From positions 1-51,782 of the forward strand of contig CAYVFC010000048.1 in the NCBI GenBank assembly GCA_964450715.1: DNA of 51,782 nucleotides, given 5' to 3'. The translations under genes and the position numbers were made by a program. The notes under the pieces are model-generated. The model had not been told where the DNA came from. It worked only from the letters and a program-made list of their open reading frames with translations, and ran no database searches. This document shows positions 8,374 to 17,800 of the stretch, one piece after another. This stretch comes from CAYVFC01 sp964450715. Lineage in GTDB: Bacteria > Myxococcota_A > Polyangia > Polyangiales > JAFGIB01. The stretch's first letter is position 1; every line of letters starts with the position of its first letter.

Positions 8374-9747
8374 TCAGGCCACCTGCGTTTTCTCGTCGGG
8401 TCTGGCGAAGAGCGCGTCGACAAAGTTGTCCACATCAAATTCCCTGAGGTCTTCGACCTTTTCGCCTAGACCGATGTACCGTACCGGGATCTTGTGTTCG
8501 TCCACGATCGCCAGGATGACTCCGCCTTTGGCGGTTCCGTCCAGCTTCGTTAGCACGAATCCGCTGATTTCCAGCGCCTCCCGGAACATGCGGGCTTGCT
8601 GCACGGCGTTCTGGCCGATGGTGGAGTCGAGCACCAGCAGGATCTCGTCTGGCGCGCGTCCATCCAGGGCCTTGGCCGCAGTCCGGCTCAGCTTCTTGAG
8701 CTCCTCCATGAGAGGGACCTTGGTATGCAGCCTCCCGGCCGTGTCCGCGATGACGATATCGATACCCTCTCCGGATGCCTTTTTGATGGCGTCGAAGACC
8801 ACCGACCCGGGATCGGCGTTCTCCTTGCCCTTGACGACCGGGCAGCCGACGCGGCGCCCCCAGACCTCCAGCTGCAGCACGGCTGCGGCGCGAAAGGTGT
8901 CCGCTGCGGCCAGCAATACCTTCTTCCCCTCTTTTTCATAGCGGCTCGCCAGCTTGCCGATGGTGGTCGTCTTGCCCACACCGTTCACACCGACCACCAG
9001 GATCACCGCCGGGCGCTGGCTCAGGTTCATCGCGCCGACCGACGGCGAAAGCAGCTCCCGGGCTCTGGTGCGGAGCGCCGTCCATACCGCGGTCTCGTCC
9101 GGCAGCTCCCCGGACTGCATCCGCGCGCGCAGCGCCTGCAGGATACCCTCGGTCGTCTTTACGCCCAGATCCGCTGTGATCAGGATTTCCTCGATCTCAG
9201 TCAGCAGCTGCTCGTCGACTTCTTTCTTTCCGGAGAAGAGCTTGGCTAGCCGGGAGATGAAACCGCCTCGGGTCGTGGCCAGGCCTTTCGAGAGTGCTTT
9301 GAGATCTTCCTCCCGCGAGATCCGCGCTTTCTCGGTATCGCGCGCGGGCTCGGGCGCCCGAGCGACCGGCTCCGCGGGCGCATCAAACGCGACTTCCAGC
9401 TCGTCGTCGGCCTTGGGCTCGGCCGCCGCGGGCTCGAGCGAGGGCGCGGCCGGCGTCTCCTCGTCCTCGGCTGCCGGTGCGGCCGGCTTGGCGTCGGTCG
9501 CGGGCGGTGCGGACGGTTCGCGGGAAGGAGCGGCCGCGGAGGTCGGTGCCGGTTCCTTCTCGATCTGAGCCTTGGCTTCGCCGCCCGCGGGAAGGGCTGC
9601 GGCCGGCCCGGAAAGCTTCTCGGGTTCGGGCGCCCGGGGCTTGGGCTCTGTCTCCTTGGGAAGCGCCTTGGCCCGTCTCGCAAAGAAAAAGATTGCGATT
9701 CCGACCGCGACGAGGGCGATGAGTATGTAGATAGTGGTGACGTCCAT
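8374..9747 (-). CDS. ftsY: Signal recognition particle receptor FtsY
   Basis: This is the GTPase receptor that docks SRP-ribosome complexes at the inner membrane with Ffh/4.5S RNA. An N-terminal TM helix (residues ~5-22) followed by RRAK anchors it. An acidic, Ala/Pro-rich A domain runs to about residue 150, and the NG domain fills the rest. Visible GTPase motifs are the P-loop GVNGVGKTTTIGK (~residue 247), DTFRAAA, DTAGRLHTK and TKLDGTAKGG (~400), ending in GLGEKVEDLREFD. The true TM anchor distinguishes it from FtsY versions with only an amphipathic helix. It is transcribed alone; the upstream space holds a repeat element. Confidence 0.97.
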   Translation of the reverse strand: MDVTTIYILIALVAVGIAIFFFARRAKALPKETEPKPRAPEPEKLSGPAAALPAGGEAKAQIEKEPAPTSAAAPSREPSAPPATDAKPAAPAAEDEETPAAPSLEPAAAEPKADDELEVAFDAPAEPVARAPEPARDTEKARISREEDLKALSKGLATTRGGFISRLAKLFSGKKEVDEQLLTEIEEILITADLGVKTTEGILQALRARMQSGELPDETAVWTALRTRARELLSPSVGAMNLSQRPAVILVVGVNGVGKTTTIGKLASRYEKEGKKVLLAAADTFRAAAVLQLEVWGRRVGCPVVKGKENADPGSVVFDAIKKASGEGIDIVIADTAGRLHTKVPLMEELKKLSRTAAKALDGRAPDEILLVLDSTIGQNAVQQARMFREALEISGFVLTKLDGTAKGGVILAIVDEHKIPVRYIGLGEKVEDLREFDVDNFVDALFARPDEKTQVA

Positions 9748-9894
9748 GTCCCGGTCAGCTTGTGCAGGGCCCTTTTAACGGATGGGACGGGGTTCTCCCG
9801 TCCAGGCCGCCCTAATATAGAAACGGTACGACTCGCGCGTCAACGATGATGAGTCGGGAAGAAGAAAAAGAACGCCCGCCGTTTCCACTCTTCT

Positions 9895-10059
9895 CAGAGG
9901 GTGTTTCGCCAGCGCCGACCGAGTATTTCGCAGCGCGACGGCCCCAGATATAAGGCGCGACGACGAGGAATAGCAGCGCTATTTCGAGGAGGTGCAACGC
10001 AGCAGATCGGGTCGTCACGCTCCGAAAGATGGAAGGAGGAGCTGACGAAACACCCTCTC
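9895..10059. repeat. MITE-like long imperfect palindrome (~165 bp)
   Basis: The terminal arms at 9896-9913 and 10041-10058 pair over 18 bases with one mismatch (GGGTGTTTCGCCAGC against GCTGACGAAACACCC). The interior continues as an imperfect palindrome: the left TTTCGCAGCGCGACGGCCC pairs with the complement of the right. It is centred on the perfect AATAGC-AGC-GCTATT at 9969-9983. There is no coding capacity. The structure suits a miniature inverted-repeat element or a strong DNA/RNA hairpin. Confidence 0.8.
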
Positions 10060-10090
10060 GGGGAATATTGCGCTCGGGCTCGTTCTCCTA

Positions 10091-10119
10091 TTGCGGACCG
10101 ATCGGCTAGTTTGCATTAT
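10091..10119 (+). promoter_or_regulatory. Weak sigma70-like promoter candidate
   Basis: TTGCGG (10091-10096), a 17-bp spacer and CATTAT (10114-10119) lie in an A/T-richer patch upstream of the HEAT-repeat gene. Matches are 3/6 and 4/6, so support is limited. Confidence 0.3.
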
Positions 10120-10327
10120 TTTAAGGAGTGGTGATCCGGAGAGGCACGGGTCGGCGACGCGCGTCGAAACCGCCTTCCCCCGGGAGCGGTACGGCGGTGT
10201 CATACACCTGATGCGTGGTGAACAATATTTCATCTTGAGCGTCGAAAACCCGAAGGTAGGCGTTCGCGCCCCGGCCGTTGCGGAGGCGGCGTCCGGCGAG
10301 GAGCCGGTCGAGGCGGAAGAGAGCTCG

Positions 10328-11266
10328 ATGACGGGATCGCAGAGCAGATGCCCAACGCGGTTTGGCGCCTTGTTCGGTAGCGCTACGCGCGGGGCAGACC
10401 GCGCGACGACGAGGGGGCGCCGACGCGGTCCACGGCTGTGCTTGCTCGGAGCGTCGCTTTTTGTCTTGATATCCGGCCTGACCCTCTCGGCGGCCGCTGA
10501 CGCTCGCAGCGACTACTTGATCCGACTGCTCAAGGGCTCTTCCCAGTTCAGGGTCAGAGCCCAGGCGGCCATCTCGCTCAGTACCATCAAGAACAACCGA
10601 GAGGCAGTCGAGGCTCTGTCCGGCGCCTTGAAGGACGATCACCCGGCGGTACGGGCTGCGGCTGCCTCCTCGCTGGAGCGCATCGGAGATCCCGGAGCGC
10701 TCGGCGCGCTGGAAGCGTCGCGCAACGATTCGGAGAGAGCGGTCAAAGCCGCGGTCGAGAAAGCGATCGCCAGGCTGCGTCGCCTCGCTGGATCCACGCA
10801 ACCGGTCGCGGCGGCCGGTGGCGCCGGGCGACCGGCGCTCGGGGGAACGGCACGGTATTACGTGGGGGTCGGTATGCCGGGCACCGCATCGAACGCAGTG
10901 AACCGGCAGTTGCTGGAGAACGCGCGGCGCTTCATCGAGAGCCGGGTAAGCGAGGTCGATGGTGTATTGATCGCCCCGGAGGACGAGAGCCCGTCCGCAG
11001 CGCGAAAGGTACTCGCGAGCCGGAAGCTGGTCGGCTTCTACCTCGATAGCTCAATCGTCAGCGTCGAGACGCAGCCCGGCGGAGGGACCCGCGCGGTTGT
11101 ATCGGTCATCGTGGGCACCTATCCGGATCGCGACATGAAGATGATCCTGCAGGGAGCCGCCACGGTCATCGGATCGGATTCGCGGGGGGCGACGCAGGCG
11201 GTTGAAGGCGCGTTCAGGGGAGCGCTGAGGCGGCTGCCACAAGCACTGCAGACGAGCGGCAGGTAG
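10328..11266 (+). CDS. Membrane-anchored or secreted HEAT-repeat protein
   Basis: A basic N-terminal stretch leads to one hydrophobic segment (LCLLGASLFVLISGLTLSAA, residues ~37-56), either a signal peptide or an anchor. HEAT repeats follow (FRVRAQAAISLSTI, AVRAAAASSLERIGDPGALGAL, VKAAVEKAIARL). The second half is a ~140-residue alpha/beta domain (RYYVGVGMPG, LVGFYLDSSIVSVE, GTRAVVSVIVGTYP) that I recall in hypothetical HEAT proteins of myxobacteria. Its location suggests an envelope role. I chose ATG 10328 with GGAAGAGAG upstream; the in-frame ATG at 10211 would add 39 residues before the hydrophobic segment and lacks a ribosome-binding site. Function unknown. Confidence 0.7.
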   Translation: MTGSQSRCPTRFGALFGSATRGADRATTRGRRRGPRLCLLGASLFVLISGLTLSAAADARSDYLIRLLKGSSQFRVRAQAAISLSTIKNNREAVEALSGALKDDHPAVRAAAASSLERIGDPGALGALEASRNDSERAVKAAVEKAIARLRRLAGSTQPVAAAGGAGRPALGGTARYYVGVGMPGTASNAVNRQLLENARRFIESRVSEVDGVLIAPEDESPSAARKVLASRKLVGFYLDSSIVSVETQPGGGTRAVVSVIVGTYPDRDMKMILQGAATVIGSDSRGATQAVEGAFRGALRRLPQALQTSGR

Positions 11267-11403
11267 GTAGGGGGGAGAGGCGATGGAGGGTTCTGTGGTA
11301 AGGCGCGCAACCGCGCGGGAGACGAAAGGATCGTGGTGGCCCCGAATCCGGACGCACCGGGTACCAAAATTTGTGGTCAGAGGCCGTATGGTACGACAAT
11401 ATC

Positions 11404-12045
11404 ATGGTAGAGCGAATGGGAACGGCTATGACCGTTAGAGACAAAGTTTCCGTGCCCCCCGGGCGTAAACAGCGCCAACTTCGGAATTATCTTTTAGATC
11501 CGAAATTCCAGATTAAGTACGTCTCCATGGTCGTGGGTGTGACGGTCGTGGTCGCCGCGGTCCTGGGCTTTATCGCCTATGGGTATTCCAGAGGGCAGAC
11601 CGAGATGCTGACCATGGCGAAGATGGCCCAGTACGCAGAGCTGGACAACCAGACCTACGAGTTCATCAGGGCCGAGGCCGAGAAAGCTGATCGGGCCGTG
11701 ATCTGGGCGATCCTCGGCGGAATCGCGGTCATGGTTCTCTCTCTCGGGTTAACCGGGATCGTCATAACCCACAAGCTCGTGGGACCGGCTTACAAGATGA
11801 AGCGGTTGCTGGGGGACGTGCGCGACGGCCACCTGAGGGTCGACGGCAAATTGCGCCGCGGCGACGAGCTGCAGGATCTGTTCGAAGCCTTCGAGGAGAT
11901 GGTGAGCTCCTTACGAGCTGCGCAGGAGAAAGAAGTCGAGCAGCTGGAAGCCGCCATCGCTCGAGCACGGGAGGCGGGAACACCAGATGAGGCGCTTCAG
12001 CAGGTTGAGATGGTCAAGGATCGGATGCGCAAGACGCTCGACTGA
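11404..12045 (+). CDS. Small two-TM HAMP-domain protein
   Basis: A conserved-looking cytoplasmic lead (RQLRNYLLDPKFQIKY) is followed by TM1 (VSMVVGVTVVVAAVLGFIAY), a short ~45-residue periplasmic loop, TM2 (VIWAILGGIAVMVLSLGLTGIVI) and a HAMP module. The HAMP runs from HKLVGPAYKMKRLLGDVRDG through GDELQDLFEAFEEMV to a short coiled coil. No catalytic or methyl-accepting domain follows, so any signalling output is through partners. Start codons at 11404, 11416 and 11428 are all possible and none has a clear ribosome-binding site. It ends 8 bp before the yraN stop on the other strand. Role unknown. Confidence 0.65.
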   Translation: MVERMGTAMTVRDKVSVPPGRKQRQLRNYLLDPKFQIKYVSMVVGVTVVVAAVLGFIAYGYSRGQTEMLTMAKMAQYAELDNQTYEFIRAEAEKADRAVIWAILGGIAVMVLSLGLTGIVITHKLVGPAYKMKRLLGDVRDGHLRVDGKLRRGDELQDLFEAFEEMVSSLRAAQEKEVEQLEAAIARAREAGTPDEALQQVEMVKDRMRKTLD

Positions 12046-12053
12046 TCAACTCG

Positions 12054-12437
12054 TTAGAGCGCTGCCTCGTAGTAGTCTAGCCGGCCTTCCGGAACGTCGT
12101 ATACGACCGAGGCCACGTCGAGCCGTACCTCTCGCGTTCCCCGGGGAGCTTTCGAGGCGAGGTAGGCGGCGGCCGCCTGCCGGATGCGTCCCGCCTTGCC
12201 CGCGTCGATGCTCTGCACCGGGGCCATGAAGCGATCGCTCGAGCGCGCCCGCACCTCGCAGAAAACCAGCAGGCCTGCTCGCCTGGCGATGATGTCGATC
12301 TCCAGGCGGCCCAGGCGGGCGTTGCGCTCGACTATCTCGTATCCCCGGGTTTCGAGATGCTCAGCTACTCGCGTTTCGGCCTTCCGCGCCAGCGCAGAGC
12401 GGTGGACCGCCCCTATCGGCGGCCTACTGGCTACCAC
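12054..12437 (-). CDS. yraN: YraN/UPF0102 family endonuclease-like protein
   Basis: The core is TRGYEIVERNARLGRLEID-IIAR followed by LLVFCEVRAR and a late IRQAAAAYLAS...VRLDVASVVYD. These are the landmarks of the UPF0102 family, which has a Holliday-junction-resolvase-like restriction fold with a D...ExR/K catalytic pattern. The usual GEID is LEID here and the usual VEVK is CEVR, so the catalytic Lys is an Arg. I place the start at GTG 12437, overlapping the upstream lipoprotein stop codon, which gives 127 residues, the normal family length. The frame is open upstream to 12503, but that part would overlap the neighbour by 73 bp. The role of this family in DNA processing is not firmly established. 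Confidence 0.8.
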   Translation of the reverse strand: MVASRPPIGAVHRSALARKAETRVAEHLETRGYEIVERNARLGRLEIDIIARRAGLLVFCEVRARSSDRFMAPVQSIDAGKAGRIRQAAAAYLASKAPRGTREVRLDVASVVYDVPEGRLDYYEAAL

Positions 12438-12802
12438 TGACCGCGACGCACGCAGTAGCTGCCCCGGACACCTTCTCCGCCCAGGTCGAGCACTTCCTGG
12501 CACTCGAAATCATCGGGACAATCGCAGACCGCGAAATCCTCGTTCGGGGCCTTGCAGCGGCAGGTGCAGTAGATCCGATCCTCGACCACTTTCGGATCGT
12601 CGTATCGAGGGTCTCCGACGTACTTGAACACCCCGCATACCCTCGTTTCGCACTGAACCGAGCTGGTCTCGATGTAAGCCTCGGTCTCCTTGAAGCCGTC
12701 GTCCGGGATTTGCTCGGGTTGGCAAGGGTCGCCTACGCCCGTGGCGCATCCCGCGGAGATGGCCAGCAGTAGGCCGAGTAGATAACGGTGGGGCTGATGC
12801 AT
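12431..12802 (-). CDS. Small Cys-rich lipoprotein
   Basis: A signal peptide with a clear lipobox (LLGLLLAISAGC) points to lipidation by Lgt and LspA, both encoded in this window. The mature ~105 residues contain about twelve Cys, arranged as VCGVF, IYCTCRCKAP, AVCDCPDDFECQEV and GSYC, typical of small disulfide-rich envelope proteins. Start ATG 12802 has AGGA 6 nt upstream; an upstream in-frame start at 12823 is less likely. It is translationally coupled to yraN (7-bp overlap) and divergent from the glt-like operon. I do not recognise a named function. Confidence 0.7.
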   Translation of the reverse strand: MHQPHRYLLGLLLAISAGCATGVGDPCQPEQIPDDGFKETEAYIETSSVQCETRVCGVFKYVGDPRYDDPKVVEDRIYCTCRCKAPNEDFAVCDCPDDFECQEVLDLGGEGVRGSYCVRRGQW

Positions 12803-13016
12803 GGCGGTTCCTGGAAGTACCACTTGTTCCCTCTTTCGGTTCTGTCCTGTTTTTACGGCGGAACGAGGTTCGGTCGTCGTACAGGGTCCAATGCTACCCG
12901 GAGTCCGGGGTCTAATTAAGTTGGTATCGGTTGTAGTGTCAAGGAACTCCCCTGGGTAAATGGGGCCGAGCGCCGTGTCTTGTATAGATATTGTGCAGCA
13001 TGCAGGGCCTTAACCC

Positions 13017-13046
13017 TTGACAAGCCGATCGCAGGCTTCTTATCAT
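13017..13046 (+). promoter_or_regulatory. Strong sigma70-type promoter of the glt-like operon
   Basis: A perfect TTGACA (13017-13022), an 18-bp spacer and TATCAT (13041-13046, 5/6) make the best promoter match in the window. A start near 13053 would give a ~135-nt leader before gltC. Confidence 0.65.
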
Positions 13047-13093
13047 CCTGTTCGAGCTGTGCGCTAACCTACTGAGATTGCTGCTTTTTTTAT

Positions 13094-13155
13094 GGGACCA
13101 TTGGGGAGCTTTTCCTGTTTCACGCCGTATTCCCCGCAGCGGTCCCGTTTTTTTT
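13094..13155 (+). terminator. Terminator-like hairpin with eight T in the gltC leader (attenuator candidate)
   Basis: GGGACC (13094-13099) pairs with GGTCCC (13141-13146). An inner GGGGA can pair with TCCCC, and eight T follow at 13148-13155. The structure lies between the promoter and the gltC ribosome-binding site (GGAG, 13178-13181), so it would stop transcription of the operon unless read through. Confidence 0.5.
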
Positions 13156-13188
13156 ATCACTGCGATGCCATTACAACGGAGCGAATCG

Positions 13189-14844
13189 ATGTGCAATAAC
13201 CGAACGCTGAGCGTGTTTATCGCCTTCTTCCTGCTGCTGTTGGTGGCTCTTCCGGCGCAAGCGCAGGACATGCAGTTCGGCCTGGAGGAGACCGGTGAGG
13301 GGCCTGTGGGTCCGCCGGCCGAGGGCCCGCCCTCGGAAACACTCGCCAACGGTCTGAGGCTCTACACGCAGGAGAGCTACGAGGAAGCGGCCGTGCAGTT
13401 TCAGCGCGTGGTGGAGGGCCAGACCCAGGATGCGCCGGCCAACGTGCAGAAGGCCCAGTTCTTTCTCGGCAAGTCGCTCTACCACCTGCAGTTCTACCAG
13501 TCGGCGCTGGCGGTGTTCGACGAGGTCTCGGAGATGGGTCGCGGGCATCTCTATTTCGACCAGACCCTGCAGTGGTTGGCGCAGCTGGCCTCGCAGCTTC
13601 CCGAGCCTGCCGGCATCATCGACAAGGTCGGCCGTTTCGGCGTCGAGCAGCTGGGGCAATTCAACACTGCCGACAATGAGACGCTCTACAACCAGATGCT
13701 CTACCTGATGGGGCGTTCGAAGTACAACCAGGGCGAGTTCGATCAGGCGATCGATCTCTTCAAGCAGGTGGATCGGAGGTCCAAGTATTACATTCACGCG
13801 CGCTTCTTCGACGGGATATCCCATATAAGATTGCGCAAGGCGCAGCCGGCCGCCCAGGCCTTCAAGGAGATCCTCGAGGCCATCGAGGAGGGCGAGGTCG
13901 AGGGCATCGAGGACGAGGATCGTATGCGCGACCTGGCCTGGATCTCGCTCGCGCGCGTCTACTACACCGCGGCCAACCGCACCACCGAGAGCGGCGAGCG
14001 CCAGGTCGACGGCGTGCTGCTCGGCAACGCGGTGGAGGCCTGGACCCAGATCGACACCGAGAGCGAGTATTGGCTCGACTCGCTCTTCGAGGCCTCCTGG
14101 GCCTTTTTCCTGGCCGACGAGTACGCGCGGGCGCTGGGGAACATCCACACCCTGAACTCGCCCTACTTCGTCGGGGCCTACTACCCGGAGGCGACCGTGT
14201 TGAAGGCGGTGGTCTTCTTCTCCAATTGCCAGATGGAAAATGCCTCGGCGGTGGTGGCGCAGTTCCACGAGAAGTACGACCCCATCCGGAAGCAACTCGA
14301 GGAGATCCTGGCCAAGTACCAGGACAACCAGGCCTTTTTCGATTTCCTCAAGAAGGTGCGCGAGGGCACCGCCGCTCTCACGCCCGAGATCCGGGCCATC
14401 GTCGAGTCCGCGCTCTCGGACCGTCAGGTGGTCGCCAACCTCGAGTACGTGGCGCTTCTCGAGCAGGAAGAGAAAAAGCTGCAGAAGGGCGCGGTACAGT
14501 TCCGGGATTCCTCGCTGGGCGGGCGGATCCTGCAGGACATCCTGGTAGCCAAGTCGTTCGCCATCGACCAGACCGGCGACCTGGCCAAGGGGCGGTACAA
14601 CCGGCTGATCGCCGAGATGCAGGACCTGGCCAACCAGGTCGATACGGTCGAGATCGAGATCCTCAACTACATGCGCGGCCAGCTCTCGGCCGAGCTACAG
14701 GAACAGCAGACCATCGCCGGGCAGTCGACCGGTGGGCGGGTCGAGGTCGACTCCGAGCACGTGGTCTGGCCGTTCGACGGAGAGTACTGGCGTGACGAGC
14801 TCGGTTTCTATCGCCAGGAAGTGACCTACAAGTGCGGAAGGTAA
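13189..14844 (+). CDS. gltC: Secreted TPR protein, GltC/NfsC-like
   Basis: A signal peptide (VFIAFFLLLLVALPAQAQ) is followed by a mostly helical, TPR-containing body. Examples are ANGLRLYTQESYEEAAVQFQ near residue 45, NQGEFDQAIDLFKQV near residue 180 and AQAFKEILEAIEEGE near residue 225. A C-terminal conserved-looking tail VWPFDGEYWRDELGFY follows. It opens an operon with a giant set of TPR and FHA genes in the order of M. xanthus gltC/D/E/F/G and nfsC-G. In those systems GltC is a periplasmic TPR component linking inner-membrane and outer-membrane parts. ATG 13189 has GGAG 7 nt upstream; the frame stays open to 13078 but the signal peptide favours 13189. The gap to gltD is 4 bp, implying coupled translation. 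Assignment rests on synteny plus architecture. Confidence 0.72.
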   Translation: MCNNRTLSVFIAFFLLLLVALPAQAQDMQFGLEETGEGPVGPPAEGPPSETLANGLRLYTQESYEEAAVQFQRVVEGQTQDAPANVQKAQFFLGKSLYHLQFYQSALAVFDEVSEMGRGHLYFDQTLQWLAQLASQLPEPAGIIDKVGRFGVEQLGQFNTADNETLYNQMLYLMGRSKYNQGEFDQAIDLFKQVDRRSKYYIHARFFDGISHIRLRKAQPAAQAFKEILEAIEEGEVEGIEDEDRMRDLAWISLARVYYTAANRTTESGERQVDGVLLGNAVEAWTQIDTESEYWLDSLFEASWAFFLADEYARALGNIHTLNSPYFVGAYYPEATVLKAVVFFSNCQMENASAVVAQFHEKYDPIRKQLEEILAKYQDNQAFFDFLKKVREGTAALTPEIRAIVESALSDRQVVANLEYVALLEQEEKKLQKGAVQFRDSSLGGRILQDILVAKSFAIDQTGDLAKGRYNRLIAEMQDLANQVDTVEIEILNYMRGQLSAELQEQQTIAGQSTGGRVEVDSEHVVWPFDGEYWRDELGFYRQEVTYKCGR

Positions 14845-14848
14845 GGGT

Positions 14849-17800
14849 ATGCGACGCGTAACGTTCTCCATAGCAATCACGCTCGTTCTGATCGCCGGCG
14901 CCTTTTACGTCACCGCGTCGGCTCAGTTCTCCAAGAAGGACACGGAGGTCAAGGAGCTGGATCCCAACGCGGTATCCTCCGGAGGGATCTGTATTCCCAA
15001 GGACGTGCCTCCGCGGGTGACCGCCTGCCCGGACAACGCTCCCAAGCCGACCAAGCGCAAGCCGGGTGCGTCCGCGCCCAAGTCGCGGATGCGCGAGGCC
15101 AAGCGGAAGAAGGAAGAAAAAGTGGATACCGGACCCAAGGGGCCCGGCGTCCAGATCGACGTGGCCACCCTGCGGGCGCGCAAGAAGGTGCAAGCGCGGG
15201 CCAGGCGGCTGCTCGACCAGGAGGTCCGCGTCACCAAGCGGCTCATCCAGAACACCCGCAAGAACGACCCGCGGCGTCCGGATTTCCTGCTGCGGCTGGC
15301 CGAGCTCTACTTCGAGATGATCACCCAGCAGAACGCCACCGTCCGCAAGCTGGATGATCCCATCTACAAAGCCTGCCGCAAGAAGAAGGACGCGGGCCTT
15401 TGCCGCCGGCTGCGGGACAAGCAGAAGAAGGCGCAAAAAGAGCTGGGCAAGATGCGCGAGATGAACATCAAGCAGCTCGCCGTGCTGGTCCGCGACCATC
15501 CCGACTTCCGGCGCATGGATGAGGTGCTCTTCTCGCTCGGTTTCTCGCTGGAGGAGATGAAGCAGTTCGACCGGGCGCGGCAGGTCTACCACCGCTTGAT
15601 CAAGGGGTTCCCGCAGAGCAAGTACATCCCCAACGCCTACCTCTCCTTTGCCGAGTACTACTTCCAGGCGGGCGACATGGGGGCGGCGCTCCGCTTCTAC
15701 GACAAGGTTTCGGAGATCCCGCCCGAGCGCAACAACGTCTACGGGTACGCCATCTACAAGAAGGCCTGGTGCTACTTCAACCTGGAGGACTTCAAGGGCT
15801 CGCTGCGCAGCTTCGTGGAGACCATCGAATTCGGCGAGCAGAACCCCAAGTCGCACAACGTCAAAAACCTGGTCTCCCAGTCGCGCCGGGAGCTGGTCAT
15901 GCCCTACGCGCAGATCGGCAACCCGGAGCGGGCGCTCGAGTTCTTCCAGCGCTACGCCAAGGACGACGCGCAGGCCTACGACATGCTGGAGTCTCTGGCC
16001 GAGCTCTATTATGACACCGGTCAGTGGCCCGATACCATCGCCGTCTATCACAAGCTGATGGCGGAGAAGTCAGAGCACGAGAAGGTCTGCTACTGGCAGA
16101 CGCGGGTAACCAACGCGGTGATCTCTTCCTCGGCCAAGAAGCGGCAGGTCACCGAGGTCGAGCGCATGATCGACCTCTGGGAGGTCTACAACGAGAGCGG
16201 CAAGCCCGAGGAGGCGCGCAAGGCGTGCAAGCAGGAGGCCGCCTCGGTGCTCATCGATTTGGCCACCGCCTGGCACCGCGAGGCCATCGGCACCGACACC
16301 CAGCCCGGCACCAACGACCGCGGGACCATGGAGCTGGCCACCGAGCTCTACCGCATTGTGCTGCAGAAGTTCCCCGACATGGAGACCATGCAGTTCCCCT
16401 CCATCGACAAGCGGGATTGGCCCACCGAGTACAAGGTCAGCTACTACTACGCGGAGCTTCTCTGGAAGATGGAGGATTGGAACAAGTGCGGTCCTGCCTT
16501 TGACAAGGTGGTCGAGATCGATCCCAAGGGTGAGTACACCTCGGACGCGGCCTACGCCGCGGTGCTCTGCTACAACAAGTCCTACCAGCTGACCTATCAA
16601 GAGGACGAGACCAAGACCCGGGCAGACCGCGGCAAGAAGAAGCGCAAGGGCAAGAAGAAGAGCAAGGAGGAGGAAGAAGCAGAGCTGGCCGCGAAGTACG
16701 AGATGCGCGATTTCTCCAAGCTGGAATCCGGCATGCTCAACGCCTTCCAGCGCTACGTCTGCTTCGTGCCGGATAGCGACGATCTTCCGCAGATCAAGTA
16801 CCGCCGCGCGCGCATCTACTACGAGTCCAACCACTTCGAGGAAGCCGGCGTCCTGTTCAAGGACATCGCCTTCAACCACCCCAAGAGCGAGCTGGCGGTC
16901 TACGCGGCCAACCTCTACCTGGATTCGCTCAACGTGCTGGCGAGCTTCCGCAAGCCCAAGCGACCGGCCTGCTTCGACGAGATGAACGACTCCATCGAGC
17001 CGCTCTACAAGCTGTACTGCGCGAGCGAGGACCAGAAGTCCGAACACGAGGAGCTCTGTACCGTGCTCGAGCAGTTGCGCTGCGATCTCTTGCGGAAGAA
17101 GGCCGAGACGCTGCAGGAGCAGGAGCAGTTCAAGAAGGCGGCGCGGGTCTACGTCACCATCTTCCGCCGCTACCAGGAGTGCGGGAAGCTCGACGAGGTG
17201 CTGTACAACGCGGCCATCAACTTCGAGGCCGCCCGGCTGCTGGGCCGCGCCATCAAGGTGCGCACGGTGCTGATGGACAAGTACCCGGAGAGCCCCTGGG
17301 CCAAGCGGGCCGTCTATCTGATAGGCGCCAACTTCCACGCTCTGGCCCTGTACGAGCAGGCTGCCAATTACTACGAGCGCTTCGCCGACAAGTTCCCGGG
17401 TGAGGACGGCTCCGGGTGCAGCGAGGAAGACAAGAAGGCGGGCACCTGCGCCATCGCCCACGAGGCTCTGCAGAACGCCACCTTCTTCCGCCTGGGCCTG
17501 GGCGACGAGGAAAAGGCGCTTTCGGACGCCAAGCTCTTCGAGAAGAACTACAAGCGCAAGTACCCGCGCGAGAGCTCTCAGGTGAACTTCTCGGTGGGCT
17601 CCATCTACGAGCGGGAGAAGGACTGGAACAAGGTCATCGTCTACTACAAGAAGTACCTGGGCGCCTACCGCAGGTCGGCCATGCCCCACGAGGTGATCCA
17701 GGCCAACGTCATCATCGGCCGCGCTCATCTGGCGCTGGAGGAAATGGGTAGGAAGGGGAACAAGCCCAAGGCGCAGCCCTTCTTCAAGAAAGCGCTCAAG

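Larger units (their letters stand above)
9748..10327. other. 580-bp gene-free region between divergent ftsY and the HEAT-repeat gene
   Basis: It contains the long imperfect palindrome at 9895-10059, the weak promoter candidate at 10091-10119 and nothing convincingly coding. Open frames here either read through the repeat or lack ribosome-binding sites. If the ATG at 10211 rather than 10328 is used, the last 117 bp are coding. Confidence 0.6.
12803..13188. other. 386-bp divergent control region between the lipoprotein gene and the glt-like operon
   Basis: It holds the promoter at 13017-13046 and the terminator-like hairpin at 13094-13155 for the + strand. The lipoprotein promoter must also lie here but I cannot point to it. 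The region is A/T-richer than its neighbours. A 35-codon frame at 13092-13199 overlaps the gltC start but has no ribosome-binding site. Confidence 0.6.

Noticed and set aside
10128..10211. Micro-ORF overlapping ATG 10211 in TGATG fashion
   Set aside because: AAGGAG lies only 2 nt before one of its GTG codons and collides with the predicted transcription start; the peptide is low-complexity basic sequence.
13115..13130. Possible parS site (TGTTTCACG...)
   Set aside because: Only the first half matches the parS consensus; the second half does not form the palindrome.
13092..13199. 35-codon leader ORF overlapping the gltC start
   Set aside because: No ribosome-binding site, and most of it is the hairpin and T run of the terminator-like structure.
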